Shown piece after piece: positions 9,446 through 19,214 of a stretch of DNA of 64,000 nt; positions within the stretch are counted from its first letter, which is position 1; the number at the start of each line of letters is the position of its first letter. Source of the DNA: Rhizobium leguminosarum bv. trifolii WSM1325. GTDB lineage: Bacteria; Pseudomonadota; Alphaproteobacteria; Rhizobiales; Rhizobiaceae. The stretch covers positions 4,068,501 through 4,132,500 of the forward strand of contig CP001622.1 of the NCBI GenBank assembly GCA_000023185.1, in the 5' to 3' direction. The notes beneath the pieces are model-generated. The model did not search any database. It worked only from the letters and a program-made list of their open reading frames with translations, and was not told the DNA's origin. The position numbers and the translations under genes are program-made.

Positions 9446-10477
9446 ATGAACGAGGCAGCGAACACCACCCCGGTCCTCGATTGTCACGAGCTCTCCTGTC
9501 ATTTCAGGTCGCCGTTCGGGCCGATCCGCGTGCTGCATGACATCAGCTTCAGCATCCCGCCGCGCACGACGCTCGGCATCGTCGGAGAATCCGGCGCGGG
9601 CAAATCCATGCTGGTCAAGACGATCATGGGCATTGCGCCGGAGGGGATGAAAACAAGCGGCCGCATCCTTGTCGACGGGACCGATCTGTCGACGCTTAAC
9701 GAGACGAAACGCCGCGCTTTTCTAGGCCGCAAGTTCGGGATGGTTTTCCAGAACCCGATGACATCCCTCAATCCGTTCGTGCGGGTGGGACGGCAGATCG
9801 AAGAGGCAAGCCGCTTCCATCTGCGGCTCGGAAAGGCGAAGGCGAAGGCACTCGCGATCGAGCTGCTGGCAAGCGTCGGCATTCCCGATGCCGCGGAATG
9901 TTACGGGCATTATCCGCATCAGTTTTCGGGCGGCATGAAGCAGAGGATCATGATCGCCACGGCACTTGCCTGCCAGCCGGATCTCTTGATCGCCGACGAG
10001 GCGACGACCGCGCTCGACGTGACGGTTCAGAAGGAAATTCTCGATCTGCTGCAGCTTATCCAGCAGCAGCGGCAGATGTCGATGATCCTGGTCACTCACA
10101 ATCTGGGCATCGTCGCCGGACGCACCGACGACATCCTCGTGCTCTATGGCGGGCATGTCGTGGAATACGGCCCGACGGACACCGTCTTTTCCCATCCGCG
10201 CCATCGCTATACCGAGGCTCTGCTTTCGGCGATGCCGCGCATGGACCAGCCGGCTCACACGAAACTGCGCACGATCCCGGGCCGTCCGCCCGATCTCGCC
10301 AACCCCGCGCCGGGATGCCCGTTCGCACCGCGCTGTCCCGCCGCCGAGGCCCGCTGCCATGTCTCGATGCCGCCGATGACGACCAGTGCGGACGGCAAGC
10401 ACCGCTTCGCCTGCTATGTGCCTGTTCAAACCGGCGATGCAGCCGACACCGCGGTCGAAAGGAGGGCATTGTCATGA
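9446..10477 (+). CDS. ABC transporter ATP-binding protein, DppD type
   Basis: A 343-residue ATPase with Walker [10 protein letters not shown]-loop [10 protein letters not shown], signature FSGGMKQR, Walker [15 protein letters not shown] and switch histidine LVTHNLG. The C-terminal cysteine-rich tail GCPFAPRCP is the oligopeptide-importer extension and may bind an iron-sulphur cluster in some relatives. It starts two bases after the DppC-type stop and its own stop overlaps the next ATPase. It powers uptake together with the DppF-type subunit. Confidence 0.94.
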   Translation: MNEAANTTPVLDCHELSCHFRSPFGPIRVLHDISFSIPPRTTLGIVGESGAGKSMLVKTIMGIAPEGMKTSGRILVDGTDLSTLNETKRRAFLGRKFGMVFQNPMTSLNPFVRVGRQIEEASRFHLRLGKAKAKALAIELLASVGIPDAAECYGHYPHQFSGGMKQRIMIATALACQPDLLIADEATTALDVTVQKEILDLLQLIQQQRQMSMILVTHNLGIVAGRTDDILVLYGGHVVEYGPTDTVFSHPRHRYTEALLSAMPRMDQPAHTKLRTIPGRPPDLANPAPGCPFAPRCPAAEARCHVSMPPMTTSADGKHRFACYVPVQTGDAADTAVERRALS

Positions 10478-11541
10478 ATGACGAGGCTTCCGGCCAAGCC
10501 GTCGATACAGGTGCCGCAACGCATGCCTTCGCTGCTTTCCTGCGCGACGACGCGCTTTTGAAGGTACGCGATCTCTCAGTCAGATACCGGCGCGGCGGCA
10601 AGATCTTTGTTGCGGTCGACGGCGTCTCCTTCGACGTGGCTCCTGGGGAAACACTCGGTCTCGTCGGAGAGTCGGGCAGCGGCAAGACGACCATCGGCCG
10701 TGCCCTTCTGAAGCTTCTGCCGAAGGCGGACACGCGTGTCGACGGCCACGTCGAATATGACGGCCTGAATGTTGCCGATCTGTCTGCTTCCGATCTTCGC
10801 GCCATCCGCAGCAAGCTGCAGATGATCTTCCAGGATCCGATTTCTTCCTTCAATCCGCGCCGCAAGGTGCAGGATATCGTCGGAGAAGGCCTCGAGATCC
10901 AGGGCATCCACAAAGCGGAAAGACTGGAAAGGGTCGATCGTGCGCTCAACGATGTCGGCATGAGCCGGACGATGGTGGAGGGCCGCAGGCCGCATCAGTT
11001 TTCCGGCGGCCAGTGCCAGCGTATTGCGATCGCGCGGGCGCTTGCCGTTGGGCCGGAGCTGATCGTCTGCGACGAGCCGGTTGCATCTCTCGACGTCTCG
11101 GTGCAGGCGCATGTGATCAATCTTCTGCAGGATATCCGCCAGAAGCGAAACCTGGCGCTGATCTTCATTTCCCACGATCTCGCCGTCGTGCGCAATGTCA
11201 GCGACAGGGTCGCGGTCCTCTACATGGGCAGGATCGTCGAGATCGGAACCGGCGATGCCATCTATCAGCGTCCGGCGCATCCCTATACCCGCATGCTGCT
11301 GGAAGCAGTCCCGGTTCCCGATGCCAGCCGGAAGATCGTGCCGAGCACAACGCCGACGCAGGCCTTGTCGCGGAGCGCGCCGCCGTCCGGATGCCGGTTC
11401 CGCCTGCGTTGCCCACGCGCTCAGGCGGTTTGTGCGGAACAGGAACCGAAGCTTGCATCGATGCCCCACGGCCAATTCGCGGCCTGTCATTTCCCTCACG
11501 ACGAACCGGCGCCCGGAATGAAGACGGCGGAACAAGCGTGA
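10474..11541 (+). CDS. ABC transporter ATP-binding protein, DppF type
   Basis: The second ATPase of the importer, 355 residues. Walker A is GESGSGKTT, the Q-loop is FQDPISSFNP, the signature FSGGQCQR, Walker B ELIVCDEPVASLDV and the switch FISHDLAVV. The tail ends in GCRFRLRCPRA, again the oligopeptide-importer cysteine motif. ATG 10474 overlaps the DppD-type stop (ATGA) and has AAAGGAGG upstream. It completes a five-gene importer: binding protein, two permeases, two ATPases. Confidence 0.94.
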   Translation: MNDEASGQAVDTGAATHAFAAFLRDDALLKVRDLSVRYRRGGKIFVAVDGVSFDVAPGETLGLVGESGSGKTTIGRALLKLLPKADTRVDGHVEYDGLNVADLSASDLRAIRSKLQMIFQDPISSFNPRRKVQDIVGEGLEIQGIHKAERLERVDRALNDVGMSRTMVEGRRPHQFSGGQCQRIAIARALAVGPELIVCDEPVASLDVSVQAHVINLLQDIRQKRNLALIFISHDLAVVRNVSDRVAVLYMGRIVEIGTGDAIYQRPAHPYTRMLLEAVPVPDASRKIVPSTTPTQALSRSAPPSGCRFRLRCPRAQAVCAEQEPKLASMPHGQFAACHFPHDEPAPGMKTAEQA

Positions 11542-12137
11542 TGGAAAAAGCCCCTGATGCATTGGCAGAAAAAACGCTGGCAAGCGGCAACGCGCGCTCA
11601 GGACAGGATAGCGGAGCTGCGAGGCGCGCTGCTTTCTGTGCCAATGTCTTCGATGTCATTGTCCGGCTCTACGGCGAGCCCGGCATCGCGTCCTGGTGCC
11701 TCGAAGCCCAGACACGTCATGCGGTGGACGTGCCGTCACTGCTGTTCTTCGCTCTCGCGGATAGTGACGGACACGGCACGGATGACGGCGAGATGCAGCG
11801 GCTTCTGGAACGTGCCGGCGAATGGCGCTCGCATTTCGTCCTGCCGTTGCGACATCTTCGGCTAACCCTGCGTCAAGGCCGCAGGAACACGGCAGAGATT
11901 GAATTTTACGAGAAGATCAAGGCAGCCGAGCTGGAGGCGGAACGGTTGCAGGTCCGGCGTCTGGCCGACGACTTTCTCCCGCTCGAAGGGCCGGGCGGGC
12001 TGGCAGCCCGTTATCTCGAAACGATTTCCATGCCGGAACCCGAAGCAGCGGAATTGGTCGAGCGGCTTCGGGACGCCACCAAAGCCGTGTGCCACGGCTT
12101 CCCCATCATGCGCACCGAGGATCTGAAGACATCATGA
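11541..12137 (+). CDS. TIGR02444/DUF2390 family protein
   Basis: A 198-residue soluble protein of unknown function. The core (residues about 35-120) matches the family pattern: FDVIVRLYGEPGIASWCLEAQ, then VDVPSLLFFALAD, then WRSHFVLPLRHLRLTLRQ. No membrane segment or signal peptide is visible. The ATG shares one base with the upstream ATPase stop and the gene overlaps the next start (ATGA), so it belongs to the importer operon. The family usually appears as a lone small gene; its place beside a catabolic importer is unexplained. The family match is from memory of its pattern. Confidence 0.7.
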   Translation: MEKAPDALAEKTLASGNARSGQDSGAARRAAFCANVFDVIVRLYGEPGIASWCLEAQTRHAVDVPSLLFFALADSDGHGTDDGEMQRLLERAGEWRSHFVLPLRHLRLTLRQGRRNTAEIEFYEKIKAAELEAERLQVRRLADDFLPLEGPGGLAARYLETISMPEPEAAELVERLRDATKAVCHGFPIMRTEDLKTS

Positions 12138-12316
12138 GCGATTTCGACGCCGTCATGACAGGAACCATCGCCACCGAAGAAGGCGTCGCGGAAAACTACG
12201 TCGCCGTGACTGGCGGCATTACCGCTGCGATCGAGACAGGCTGCGCTCCCGGCGCGCGTGTTCGATTTCGGCACTTACTTTCTCACACCTATCGAGCTTC
12301 AAGGACATCGAGATGA
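12134..12316 (+). pseudogene. Remnant of an amidohydrolase (hydantoinase/dihydroorotase-like) N terminus
   Basis: A 60-codon frame overlaps both neighbours as ATGA. Its first 40 residues (FDAVMTGTIATEEGVAENYVA, then GGITAAIETG) look like the N-terminal beta sandwich of cyclic amidohydrolases. After residue 42 the frame shifts: reading one base later gives RVFDFGTYFLTPIE, resembling the family strand just before the metal-binding histidines. Those histidines and the whole barrel are absent. The simplest reading is a frameshift plus a large in-place deletion that joined the remnant to the ammonia-lyase start. Family assignment is inference. Confidence 0.6.
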
Positions 12317-13926
12317 ACGCCATAATTCTAGACGGTGACAGCCTGACGATCAAAGATACCGTTCGCATCGCGCGCCAGGGCGCCAAGGTCGCGCTCGCCG
12401 ATGCAGCCCGCGCCGAAATCATCAAGGTGAGAAACTATATCGAGGAAAACTGGCTGACCGAAAACGCGCCGCCGACCTACGGTTTCAATACCGGCGTCGG
12501 CAAGCTCAAGGATTATGCCATCAACCAGGCCGATAACGACCGCTTCCAGCGCAATATCGTGCTCTCTCATTGCTCCGGCATCGGAGAGCCGGCGTCGGAA
12601 GAAATCGTCCGCGCCATGATGGCCGTCCGCATCAACGCCTTCTGCCTCGGAGTTTCCGGCCTGCGGATCGAGGTGGTTGATCGTCTTGTTGAGATGTTGA
12701 ACCGCGGCGTTCACCCTGTGGTGCCGATCCAGGGGTCGGTCGGCGCGTCTGGCGATCTGGCGCCGCTCGCGCACATGGTTTCGGTGCTGATCGGCTATGA
12801 GGAGGCGGAAGCCTATTACCAGGGCGAACGCATGCCGGCGCCGCAGGCGCTGGAAAAAGCCGGCATTTTCCCAATTGCTTTCGATCTCAAGGCGAAGGAC
12901 TGCCTTGCCCTCATCAATGGCAACAGCCTCTGCGCGGCCATGGCGGTTCTCAACCTCCACGACGCCGAGATGCTGATGAAGACAGCCGATGCGGCCGGCG
13001 CGCTCAGTCTGGAGGCGATCCGCGGCGAGCAGGCGGCGTTCGATCCCCGCATTCATCTTGTGCGCAAGCAGCCCGGGCAGATCGCAACTGCGGAAAATAT
13101 CCGTCGCATTATCGAGGGCAGCCGTCGCACGACCGAGGCGGCGCGTGCGGTGCGCCTCGAGGACGATATCCTGCATCCGAAACACACCGCTCGAATCCAG
13201 GATCAGTATTCCTTCCGTTGCCTGCCGCAGGTGCATGGAAGCTGCCGCGACCAGTTGGAGCACGCCAAGGAGCTGATCACGCGCGAGCTCAACGCCGCGA
13301 CCGATAATCCGCTCGTCTTCTGGAACGAACTCGGCGCGCTGGAATTTCTGTCCGGCGGCAACTTTCATTGCGAACCCATCGCTTTTGCCATGGACTTGCT
13401 GACCATCGCTTTGGTGGAAATCGGCAATATTTCCGAGCGCCGCCTGTTCTCGCTCTGCGACACGACATTGAACTACGGCCTGCCGCCGAACCTTGCCGGC
13501 AAGCCGATCGGCCTGAATTACGGCTATGGCATCATCTCGACGGCTGCGGCGTCCGTCGCATCGGAAAACAAGACGCTGGCTTTCCCCGCCGTTGCCGATA
13601 CCATCCCGACCAAGAGCAGCCAGGAAGACCATGTTTCGATGGCGACATGGGCATGCCGCAAGACGCGTCAGGTGGTCGACAACATGCCGAAGATCCTTGG
13701 TGTCGAATGCCTGCTTGCGGCCCGCGCCATCTTCCTGACCGAAGAGGCACTCGGCGGCTACAAGCTCGGGACCGGCAGCCAGGCGCTCTATGACGCGCTT
13801 CGCGACGCGATCCCGTTCCAGCAGGAGGACAGCTACATGCCCAAGCAGACCACACCGGCTCTCGAGATCGTGCGGTCCGGCGCATTTCTCGAGACCATCG
13901 AGAACAAGATCGGCGCCCTGAAATAG
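12313..13926 (+). CDS. hutH: Histidine/aromatic amino acid ammonia-lyase (HAL-type)
   Basis: A 537-residue MIO-dependent lyase that removes ammonia from an amino acid to give an unsaturated acid (urocanate from histidine). The triad that cyclises to the MIO electrophile is A145-S146-G147 in GSVGASGDLAPLAH; Y56 in YGFNTG is the catalytic tyrosine and QEDHVSM is conserved. The selectivity loop reads S85-H86, as in histidine lyases, not the pair used by Phe or Tyr lyases. No urocanase or other hut gene is in the window, and the gene sits behind an importer, so its natural substrate may not be histidine itself. It overlaps the upstream remnant by ATGA. Confidence 0.85.
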   Translation: MNAIILDGDSLTIKDTVRIARQGAKVALADAARAEIIKVRNYIEENWLTENAPPTYGFNTGVGKLKDYAINQADNDRFQRNIVLSHCSGIGEPASEEIVRAMMAVRINAFCLGVSGLRIEVVDRLVEMLNRGVHPVVPIQGSVGASGDLAPLAHMVSVLIGYEEAEAYYQGERMPAPQALEKAGIFPIAFDLKAKDCLALINGNSLCAAMAVLNLHDAEMLMKTADAAGALSLEAIRGEQAAFDPRIHLVRKQPGQIATAENIRRIIEGSRRTTEAARAVRLEDDILHPKHTARIQDQYSFRCLPQVHGSCRDQLEHAKELITRELNAATDNPLVFWNELGALEFLSGGNFHCEPIAFAMDLLTIALVEIGNISERRLFSLCDTTLNYGLPPNLAGKPIGLNYGYGIISTAAASVASENKTLAFPAVADTIPTKSSQEDHVSMATWACRKTRQVVDNMPKILGVECLLAARAIFLTEEALGGYKLGTGSQALYDALRDAIPFQQEDSYMPKQTTPALEIVRSGAFLETIENKIGALK

Positions 13927-14011
13927 GCGGGCCGGCTGATTTGCGCTGCGGCCGCATCATGAAGCGCCGGCATTTCATCGCCGCCCGCAATTCCCCTGAC
14001 CGGAGAGAACC

Positions 14012-15202
14012 ATGTTCGATGATCTGATAATGCCGCCAGCCGACAAGATCCTGTCGTTGATGCCGATTTTCCGGCAGGACAGTCGTTCGAACAAGATCGA
14101 TCTCGGCGTCGGAGTCTACCGGGACGCCTCCGGTACGACGCCGATCCCGCGGGCGGTGAGGGAGGCAGAAAAGCGAATCCATACCGCGCAGACGACCAAA
14201 GCCTATGTCGGCCCGGCCGGAGATCCTGTTTTCTGCGATCTCATCGGCAGGCTTGTCTTCGGCGAAGCCGCGCCGTGGGAGCGAATTCGCGGCATCCAGA
14301 CGCCGGGCGGAGCAGGCGCCTTGACGGTGCTCGCCGGCCTGATCTCCCTGGCGCGCCCGGGTGCTGCGGTCCATGTGCCCGACCCGACCTGGGTGAACCA
14401 TGTGTCGATCCTCGAAGACAACCGGCTTCGGGTCGTCACTTACCCTTACCTCGATCGCCGAACAGGCGAGGTGGATTTCGACGCCCTGCTCGATCATTTC
14501 TCACGGTCGGAGCGGGGCGACATCGTGTTGCTGCACGGCTGCTGCCACAATCCGACCGGCGCCGACCCGAGCCGTTCGCAATGGCAGGCGCTGGCAGAGA
14601 TCATCGCCGAGCGCGGGCTCGTTCCGCTGGTCGATATCGCTTATCAGGGGTTTGGCGAGGGTCTCGAGGACGATGCCTTCGTGGTACGGCTGCTCACCGG
14701 CATGGTTCCGGAAATGCTCGTCTCCTCGTCATGCTCGAAGAATTTCGGAATCTATCGCGAGCGTACGGGTGCCGCATTCATTCTCGCCGCGAACGCGGAT
14801 CGGGCGGATGCAGCCAAGGCGCAACTCACAGTGCGAGCCCGTCTCGTCTATTCGATGCCGCCGGATCATGGCGCGGCTATCGTTCGCACCGTCCTGGAAG
14901 ACCCGGCGCTTTCGGCCGACTGGCGCGCCGAACTGGACGATATGCGCTCCAGCATTCTGTCGCTGCGCCAGGGGCTTGCTGCCTCGTTCCGGCGTTTCAC
15001 CAATGGCAGCGACTACGATTTCCTCGCCAAGAACAAAGGCATGATTTCGCTGATCGGCCTGACACCCGGAGAAGCCGTGATGCTGCGCGAGCAGCACGCG
15101 ATCTACATCGTCGAGGACGGACGCATCAATGTCGCCGGGCTGCAGGCCAGCCAGATCGACACCTTTGCGGAAGCCGTTCTGGCAGTTCGCGGGAAACGCT
15201 GA
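14012..15202 (+). CDS. Aromatic/aspartate aminotransferase, class I
   Basis: A 396-residue PLP enzyme of the AspC/TyrB branch. Family features: [14 protein letters not shown] near the N terminus, [23 protein letters not shown], the aspartate in VDIAYQGFG that pairs with the PLP nitrogen, and [16 protein letters not shown], where the lysine forms the Schiff base. The C terminus has GMISLIGL and INVAGL. It moves the amino group of aromatic or acidic amino acids to 2-oxoglutarate. GGAGAG precedes the ATG. It lies between the ammonia-lyase and adenine deaminase genes and may act on the same imported compound. Confidence 0.9.
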   Translation: MFDDLIMPPADKILSLMPIFRQDSRSNKIDLGVGVYRDASGTTPIPRAVREAEKRIHTAQTTKAYVGPAGDPVFCDLIGRLVFGEAAPWERIRGIQTPGGAGALTVLAGLISLARPGAAVHVPDPTWVNHVSILEDNRLRVVTYPYLDRRTGEVDFDALLDHFSRSERGDIVLLHGCCHNPTGADPSRSQWQALAEIIAERGLVPLVDIAYQGFGEGLEDDAFVVRLLTGMVPEMLVSSSCSKNFGIYRERTGAAFILAANADRADAAKAQLTVRARLVYSMPPDHGAAIVRTVLEDPALSADWRAELDDMRSSILSLRQGLAASFRRFTNGSDYDFLAKNKGMISLIGLTPGEAVMLREQHAIYIVEDGRINVAGLQASQIDTFAEAVLAVRGKR

Positions 15203-15308
15203 CTGGCATCCGTTTGAGGCCAGAGACAAGAACTATTCGTGCTTCCTTCCGCCGGCGGCGTTCCTTACAATCTCGCCAGTCCTCCCCGAGCCTGGAAATG
15301 AGGTTTAC

Positions 15309-17105
15309 ATGAGCACGCTTACCCGCTTCTCCGTTCAGCCGCTCTCGACCATGACCCGCCGTCTTGCCGATGTCGCCTCCGCTCGTCGCGAACCCGACCT
15401 GGTCATCCAGGGCGCACGCGTCTTGTCCACCTATTCGGAGCGCTTTCTCGACGGACGCGAAGTCTGGATTTCGGGGGGCCGCATCGCAGCCGTGAAGCCG
15501 GCCGGCAGCTACAGGGGCGCGAGCGCCAAGCTCTACGACGCCAGGGGCGGCATCATCGCGCCCGGTCTGGTCGATCCGCATATCCATATCGAATCCTCGA
15601 TGGTGACGGCCTGCGCCTATGCCGAAGCGGCGCTCCTCAACGGCACGACGACGATCTTCTGCGACAGCCACGAGATCGGCAATGTCATGGACGTCGCCGG
15701 CGTCGAGGCCATGCTCGAGGATGCACGGCAGGCGCCGCTGTCGATCTTCCTGACCGTGCCGAGCACCGTGCCGGCGACGACGCCGGATCTGGAAACAGCC
15801 GGTGGCGACCTGACACCGGACAAGATCGCCGCCCTGTTCGACAAGTGGCCGGAAGCCGTGGCTCTCGGTGAGAAGATGGATTTTGTCCCCGTTGCAATGG
15901 GCGACGAGCGCAGCCATGCGATCCTGGCTGCAGCACTCGAGCGCGGCAGGCCGGTGTCGGGCCATGTCTACGGACGGGAGTTCGTTGCCGCCTATGCCGC
16001 ATCCGGCGTCACCGACACGCATGAAGCTATCGACCGCGACATTGCCGACGACCTGCTGGAAGCCGGCGTGTGGATCTTCCTGCGCGGCGGCCCGCCGACG
16101 ACCCCCTGGCATTCGCTGCCGCAGGCGATCAAGACGATCACCGAGCTCGGCGCCTCCCACAAGCGCGTTGCCGTCTGCACCGACGACCGTGATGCGGAAG
16201 ATCTGCTCGCCTTCGGCCTGGACTGGGTAACGCGCGAAGCCGTGAAATACGGCATGAGGCCGGAACAGGCCTGGGCGATGGGTTCGCTGCACGGCGCGAC
16301 GCGGTTCGGCATGGAAGGCGAAATCGGCGGTCTGGGCGGCGGACGCCGCGCCGACCTGGTGCTTCTCAGCGACGACCTTACGCCTGTTAGCACCTGGTAT
16401 GGCGGCGAGCTCGTCGTCGACGGCAAGAAGATCACGCCGATCCTCGACGAAGCCCTGTCGAAACCGTATCGCTATCCGGACGCCGCCTACCACACGGTCA
16501 AGCTGCCAAAAAATCTCAAGCTGACACCGGACCTACCGATAGAGACGGTCGTCGCTCATACGATCAAGACGGAGCTGCCTGGCATCACCCTCGGCCATGT
16601 CACCGTCACGCTGGAACCGGCCAATGACTGGCAAGCCCATTTCGACAAGCACGACCTCTGCTTCGTGACGGTGGTAGAACGTCACGGCAAGTCTGCCGGC
16701 AATGTCGCCCACGGACTGCTCAATGGCTTCGGGCTCAAACAAGGCGCTGTCGCATCCTCGGTCGGCCACGACAGCCACAACATCATCGTCGCCGGCACCA
16801 ATGCCGCGGACATGCAGGTGGCGCTCGACGCGATCGAAGAAAAGCAGGGTGGCGTCTGTGTCGTGATGGACGGCAAGGTGACGGCCATGGTGCCGCTGCC
16901 GATCGCCGGGCTTTTGTCCGACAAGCGCGTGCACCAGGTCGCCGACGAGGTAAAGGCCTTGAAGCTCGAATGGGAAAAGGCAGGCTGCACCATCGCCTAT
17001 ATGGGCTTCAACCTTATCCCGCTGTCGGTCATCCCGGAAATCCGGATAACCGACAAGGGCCTGGTGCTGGTGCCGGAAATGGTGATCTCGCCGCTCTTCG
17101 AATAG
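15309..17105 (+). CDS. ade: Adenine deaminase
   Basis: A 598-residue amidohydrolase that converts adenine to hypoxanthine and ammonia. Metal ligands appear in [14 protein letters not shown], the family signature, with further ligand segments in [15 protein letters not shown] and [11 protein letters not shown]. The C-terminal adenine-deaminase domain ends in AGLLSD and [11 protein letters not shown]. Length fits the family. ATG 15309 has a GAGG site eight bases upstream. It is the last plus-strand gene of the catabolic region and may be separately transcribed; purine salvage for nitrogen would fit the neighbouring deaminating enzymes. Confidence 0.93.
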   Translation: MSTLTRFSVQPLSTMTRRLADVASARREPDLVIQGARVLSTYSERFLDGREVWISGGRIAAVKPAGSYRGASAKLYDARGGIIAPGLVDPHIHIESSMVTACAYAEAALLNGTTTIFCDSHEIGNVMDVAGVEAMLEDARQAPLSIFLTVPSTVPATTPDLETAGGDLTPDKIAALFDKWPEAVALGEKMDFVPVAMGDERSHAILAAALERGRPVSGHVYGREFVAAYAASGVTDTHEAIDRDIADDLLEAGVWIFLRGGPPTTPWHSLPQAIKTITELGASHKRVAVCTDDRDAEDLLAFGLDWVTREAVKYGMRPEQAWAMGSLHGATRFGMEGEIGGLGGGRRADLVLLSDDLTPVSTWYGGELVVDGKKITPILDEALSKPYRYPDAAYHTVKLPKNLKLTPDLPIETVVAHTIKTELPGITLGHVTVTLEPANDWQAHFDKHDLCFVTVVERHGKSAGNVAHGLLNGFGLKQGAVASSVGHDSHNIIVAGTNAADMQVALDAIEEKQGGVCVVMDGKVTAMVPLPIAGLLSDKRVHQVADEVKALKLEWEKAGCTIAYMGFNLIPLSVIPEIRITDKGLVLVPEMVISPLFE

Positions 17106-17177
17106 ACCTGAACGCTGGTAATCCGATGGTGAAAGAGGTGCCGATCCTTCGCCGTGACGAGGCAGGAAAACCTAACG

Positions 17178-17435
17178 TTACGCATCGAGCGCACCTCGTT
17201 TGGCAATCGAGATCAGCTCCTTGAAGTGCGCAGCAATCCTACCTTCGCGGCTAGCGTCCTCCGCTTCCCAACCGAACTTCCACGCGTCGTGACGCGCAAG
17301 CCAATCCCCGAGGGCGCTGGTATCACCAGTCGGCATCCTATGGGCGGCGAGGTATGGGTTTTCGTGAGCCTTCAGGCCGAGCACCCGCGCCCTTGAGCCT
17401 GCTTCCTGTAAATCGATCAGCTCTTCAATCGTCAT
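17178..17435 (-). CDS. Small CrpP/Rmf-like protein
   Basis: An 85-residue protein. Its pattern, a helix with small residues (GSRARVLGL), then ENPY, then WKFGWEAED, resembles the short Rmf (ribosome modulation factor) and CrpP families, which share an A-x-G ... NPY ... W-x-x-GW layout. Rmf binds the ribosome in stationary phase; CrpP was named for ciprofloxacin modification, and its general role is disputed. The start MTIEELIDL is preferred over an upstream in-frame ATG. It converges on the adenine deaminase gene and diverges from the TRAP operon. Family assignment is tentative. Confidence 0.6.
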   Translation of the reverse strand: MTIEELIDLQEAGSRARVLGLKAHENPYLAAHRMPTGDTSALGDWLARHDAWKFGWEAEDASREGRIAAHFKELISIAKRGALDA

Positions 17436-17656
17436 GCGCGATCCCCCACGATGCCGGCGACGGTAGCATCGCAGTCCGCGCATGCAAGTGAATGCTAATT
17501 AATGGGTTAATTTGGGACAGTTGCGTGACAAGCGGCGCAGCATAACGATCTGATATAGCAACATAACGTTTCCTGATCGAAGACGTTGCTTTACCGATTG
17601 TACCCCTGAGAAAGGCCGCACATACTCTTGGTCATAACAATGACAAAGAGGGTAAC
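17436..17656. promoter_or_regulatory. Divergent promoter region of the CrpP-like gene and the TRAP operon
   Basis: The 221-base gap separates divergent genes. It contains an AT-rich inverted repeat, AATTAA-TGGG-TTAATT (17497-17512), close to the CrpP-like start. A second short inverted repeat, GTCAT-AACA-ATGAC (17631-17644), sits just before the binding-protein start. Both are plausible operators but have only five or six bases per arm. Confidence 0.4.
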
Positions 17657-18655
17657 ATGTTAGAATTCAATATCATGCGGGCTCACGCCGGTCGCCTTTC
17701 CATGTCCACCATCGCCGGCATCATGTTGCTTTGCACCGGCCAAGCGAATGCCGAAACTCTTCGGCTCGCCCACGCATCGAGCTCGAAGAGCCTCATTCAG
17801 GAGGCTGTCGTCATGTTCGCCGACAAGCTCGCCGGCGAAACCAAGGGCGGCCTTACCGTCCAGATTTTTCCAGATGGTCAGTTGGGCGATGAGGGACCGA
17901 TCGCCGATGGTGTCGGCTCCGGCTCCATCGATATCGGGTTAGGCGGCGTTGCCGATGCGATCGATCCGAAGCTCAACGTCGTCACCTTGCCGTTCTTGTT
18001 TTCCGATGCAAACGCAGCGCACACCTTTCTCGACGGACCAGTCGGGAAGAAGGTCTTCGACACGGGTGCCGACAACGGCTTCAAGATGCTCGGCGCGCTT
18101 GATTCCGGTTTCCGCCAATTTGCAACTGTCAGCAAATCAATCGCGACGCCGGAGGATATCAAGGGTCTGAAGCTGCGCACGCCGCCGAACCCCGTCATTC
18201 TCGCAACCATCGAACAGCTGGGTGCCCTGCCGCAATCGATTCCATTCGGGGAGGTCTATACCTCGCTGCAATCGCATGTGGTCGACGGCGTGGAGCCGGA
18301 AATACGCGATTTCGCGGATCAGAAATGGTACGAAAGCGCGAAGTTCCTATCGGTCTCGAACTATATCTGGACGCCGAATTACTGGTTCATGAACAAGGAG
18401 CGCTTCGACGCTCTGAGCCCGGAAAACCAGGCTGCGGTGACCAAGGCAGTCGAAGAGACGACGATCTGGTACCGCGGAAAACTCGACGAAGTCTATGCCC
18501 AGGTCATTGAGGACCTCAAGTCGAAGGGCGTCACCGTAACGACGGTGGACACGACACCCTTCCGTGCGATGGTTGATCCTGTCTATGTGAAATTCGGGGC
18601 GGAATGGGGCGACGATCTGGTGTCGTCCGTGCGCTCGGCAGCAGCCGGAAAATAG
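17657..18655 (+). CDS. TRAP transporter substrate-binding protein, DctP type
   Basis: A 332-residue periplasmic protein with a signal peptide (hydrophobic ISTIAGIMLL-like stretch, cleavage near QANAE). The DctP fold is shown by QIFPDGQLGDEGPIADGVG, the carboxylate-binding arginine region LKLRTPPNPV, and IPFGEVYTSLQSHVVDGVEPE. It captures an organic acid and hands it to the DctQM permease encoded next. GAGGGTAAC precedes the ATG. The ligand is probably a carboxylate or amino acid given the aminotransferase downstream. Confidence 0.92.
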   Translation: MLEFNIMRAHAGRLSMSTIAGIMLLCTGQANAETLRLAHASSSKSLIQEAVVMFADKLAGETKGGLTVQIFPDGQLGDEGPIADGVGSGSIDIGLGGVADAIDPKLNVVTLPFLFSDANAAHTFLDGPVGKKVFDTGADNGFKMLGALDSGFRQFATVSKSIATPEDIKGLKLRTPPNPVILATIEQLGALPQSIPFGEVYTSLQSHVVDGVEPEIRDFADQKWYESAKFLSVSNYIWTPNYWFMNKERFDALSPENQAAVTKAVEETTIWYRGKLDEVYAQVIEDLKSKGVTVTTVDTTPFRAMVDPVYVKFGAEWGDDLVSSVRSAAAGK

Positions 18656-18749
18656 GCAATGCCTGCGGCGAGGATTCGATCGGTCCCCCGACGTGTCCTT
18701 GCCGTATTCGTTGCCTGTGCAGCCACGTCCTCCTTTGATGGAAAGCCCC

Positions 18750-19214
18750 ATGAAACGCCTCGCTTCTTCAGCGGTCTTCGTGATGACGATCGTTGGTGTC
18801 CTCGTTGTCGTCGCCCTAATCCTTTCTACCGGGCTTGGTGCCGTAGGCCGGTATCTCGGTCTTTCCGGAATCACTTGGTCATTTGAAATGGTCGGCATCC
18901 TGTTCTTGTGGACGACCGCGATTGGTGCTGTTCTGTCGGAGGTCGCCGGCGAAAACGTTTCCATCGACGGCAACACGTCCACCAGTGGCCGGAACCGCTG
19001 GTTTCGCATCTATCACAATCTCATCCTGCTCACCGTTGCCGCCGCCTTTCTGTGGAGCGGCAAGGCCATGCTTGCGCGCACGGGATTTGTTCCGACCCCC
19101 GTTATGCGCGCGCCGAGTTGGATCGTTCAGAGCATCATCGTCTTCATGGGCGCCACTCTCGCCATCATCGCCATTGCGCGCATCGTTTCGGCATTCCGGG
19201 AGCGTGTCCGATGA
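18750..19214 (+). CDS. TRAP transporter small permease, DctQ type
   Basis: A 154-residue inner-membrane protein with four predicted membrane segments (for example VFVMTIVGVLVVVALIL and ILFLWTTAIGAVL) and the DctQ segment EVAGENVSIDG. It forms the membrane complex with DctM. I chose ATG 18750 (MKRLASSAV), with GGAAAG just upstream; an ATG at 18738 and a GTG at 18693 are also in frame. Its stop overlaps the DctM start as ATGA. Confidence 0.88.
   Translation: MKRLASSAVFVMTIVGVLVVVALILSTGLGAVGRYLGLSGITWSFEMVGILFLWTTAIGAVLSEVAGENVSIDGNTSTSGRNRWFRIYHNLILLTVAAAFLWSGKAMLARTGFVPTPVMRAPSWIVQSIIVFMGATLAIIAIARIVSAFRERVR

Noticed and set aside
12328..13632. 434-codon minus-strand frame opposite hutH
   Set aside because: No domain seen, and the plus strand carries the full MIO ammonia-lyase signature.
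17631..17644. GTCAT-AACA-ATGAC as a specific operator
   Set aside because: Arms of five bases are too short to distinguish from chance; kept only as a note in the promoter region.
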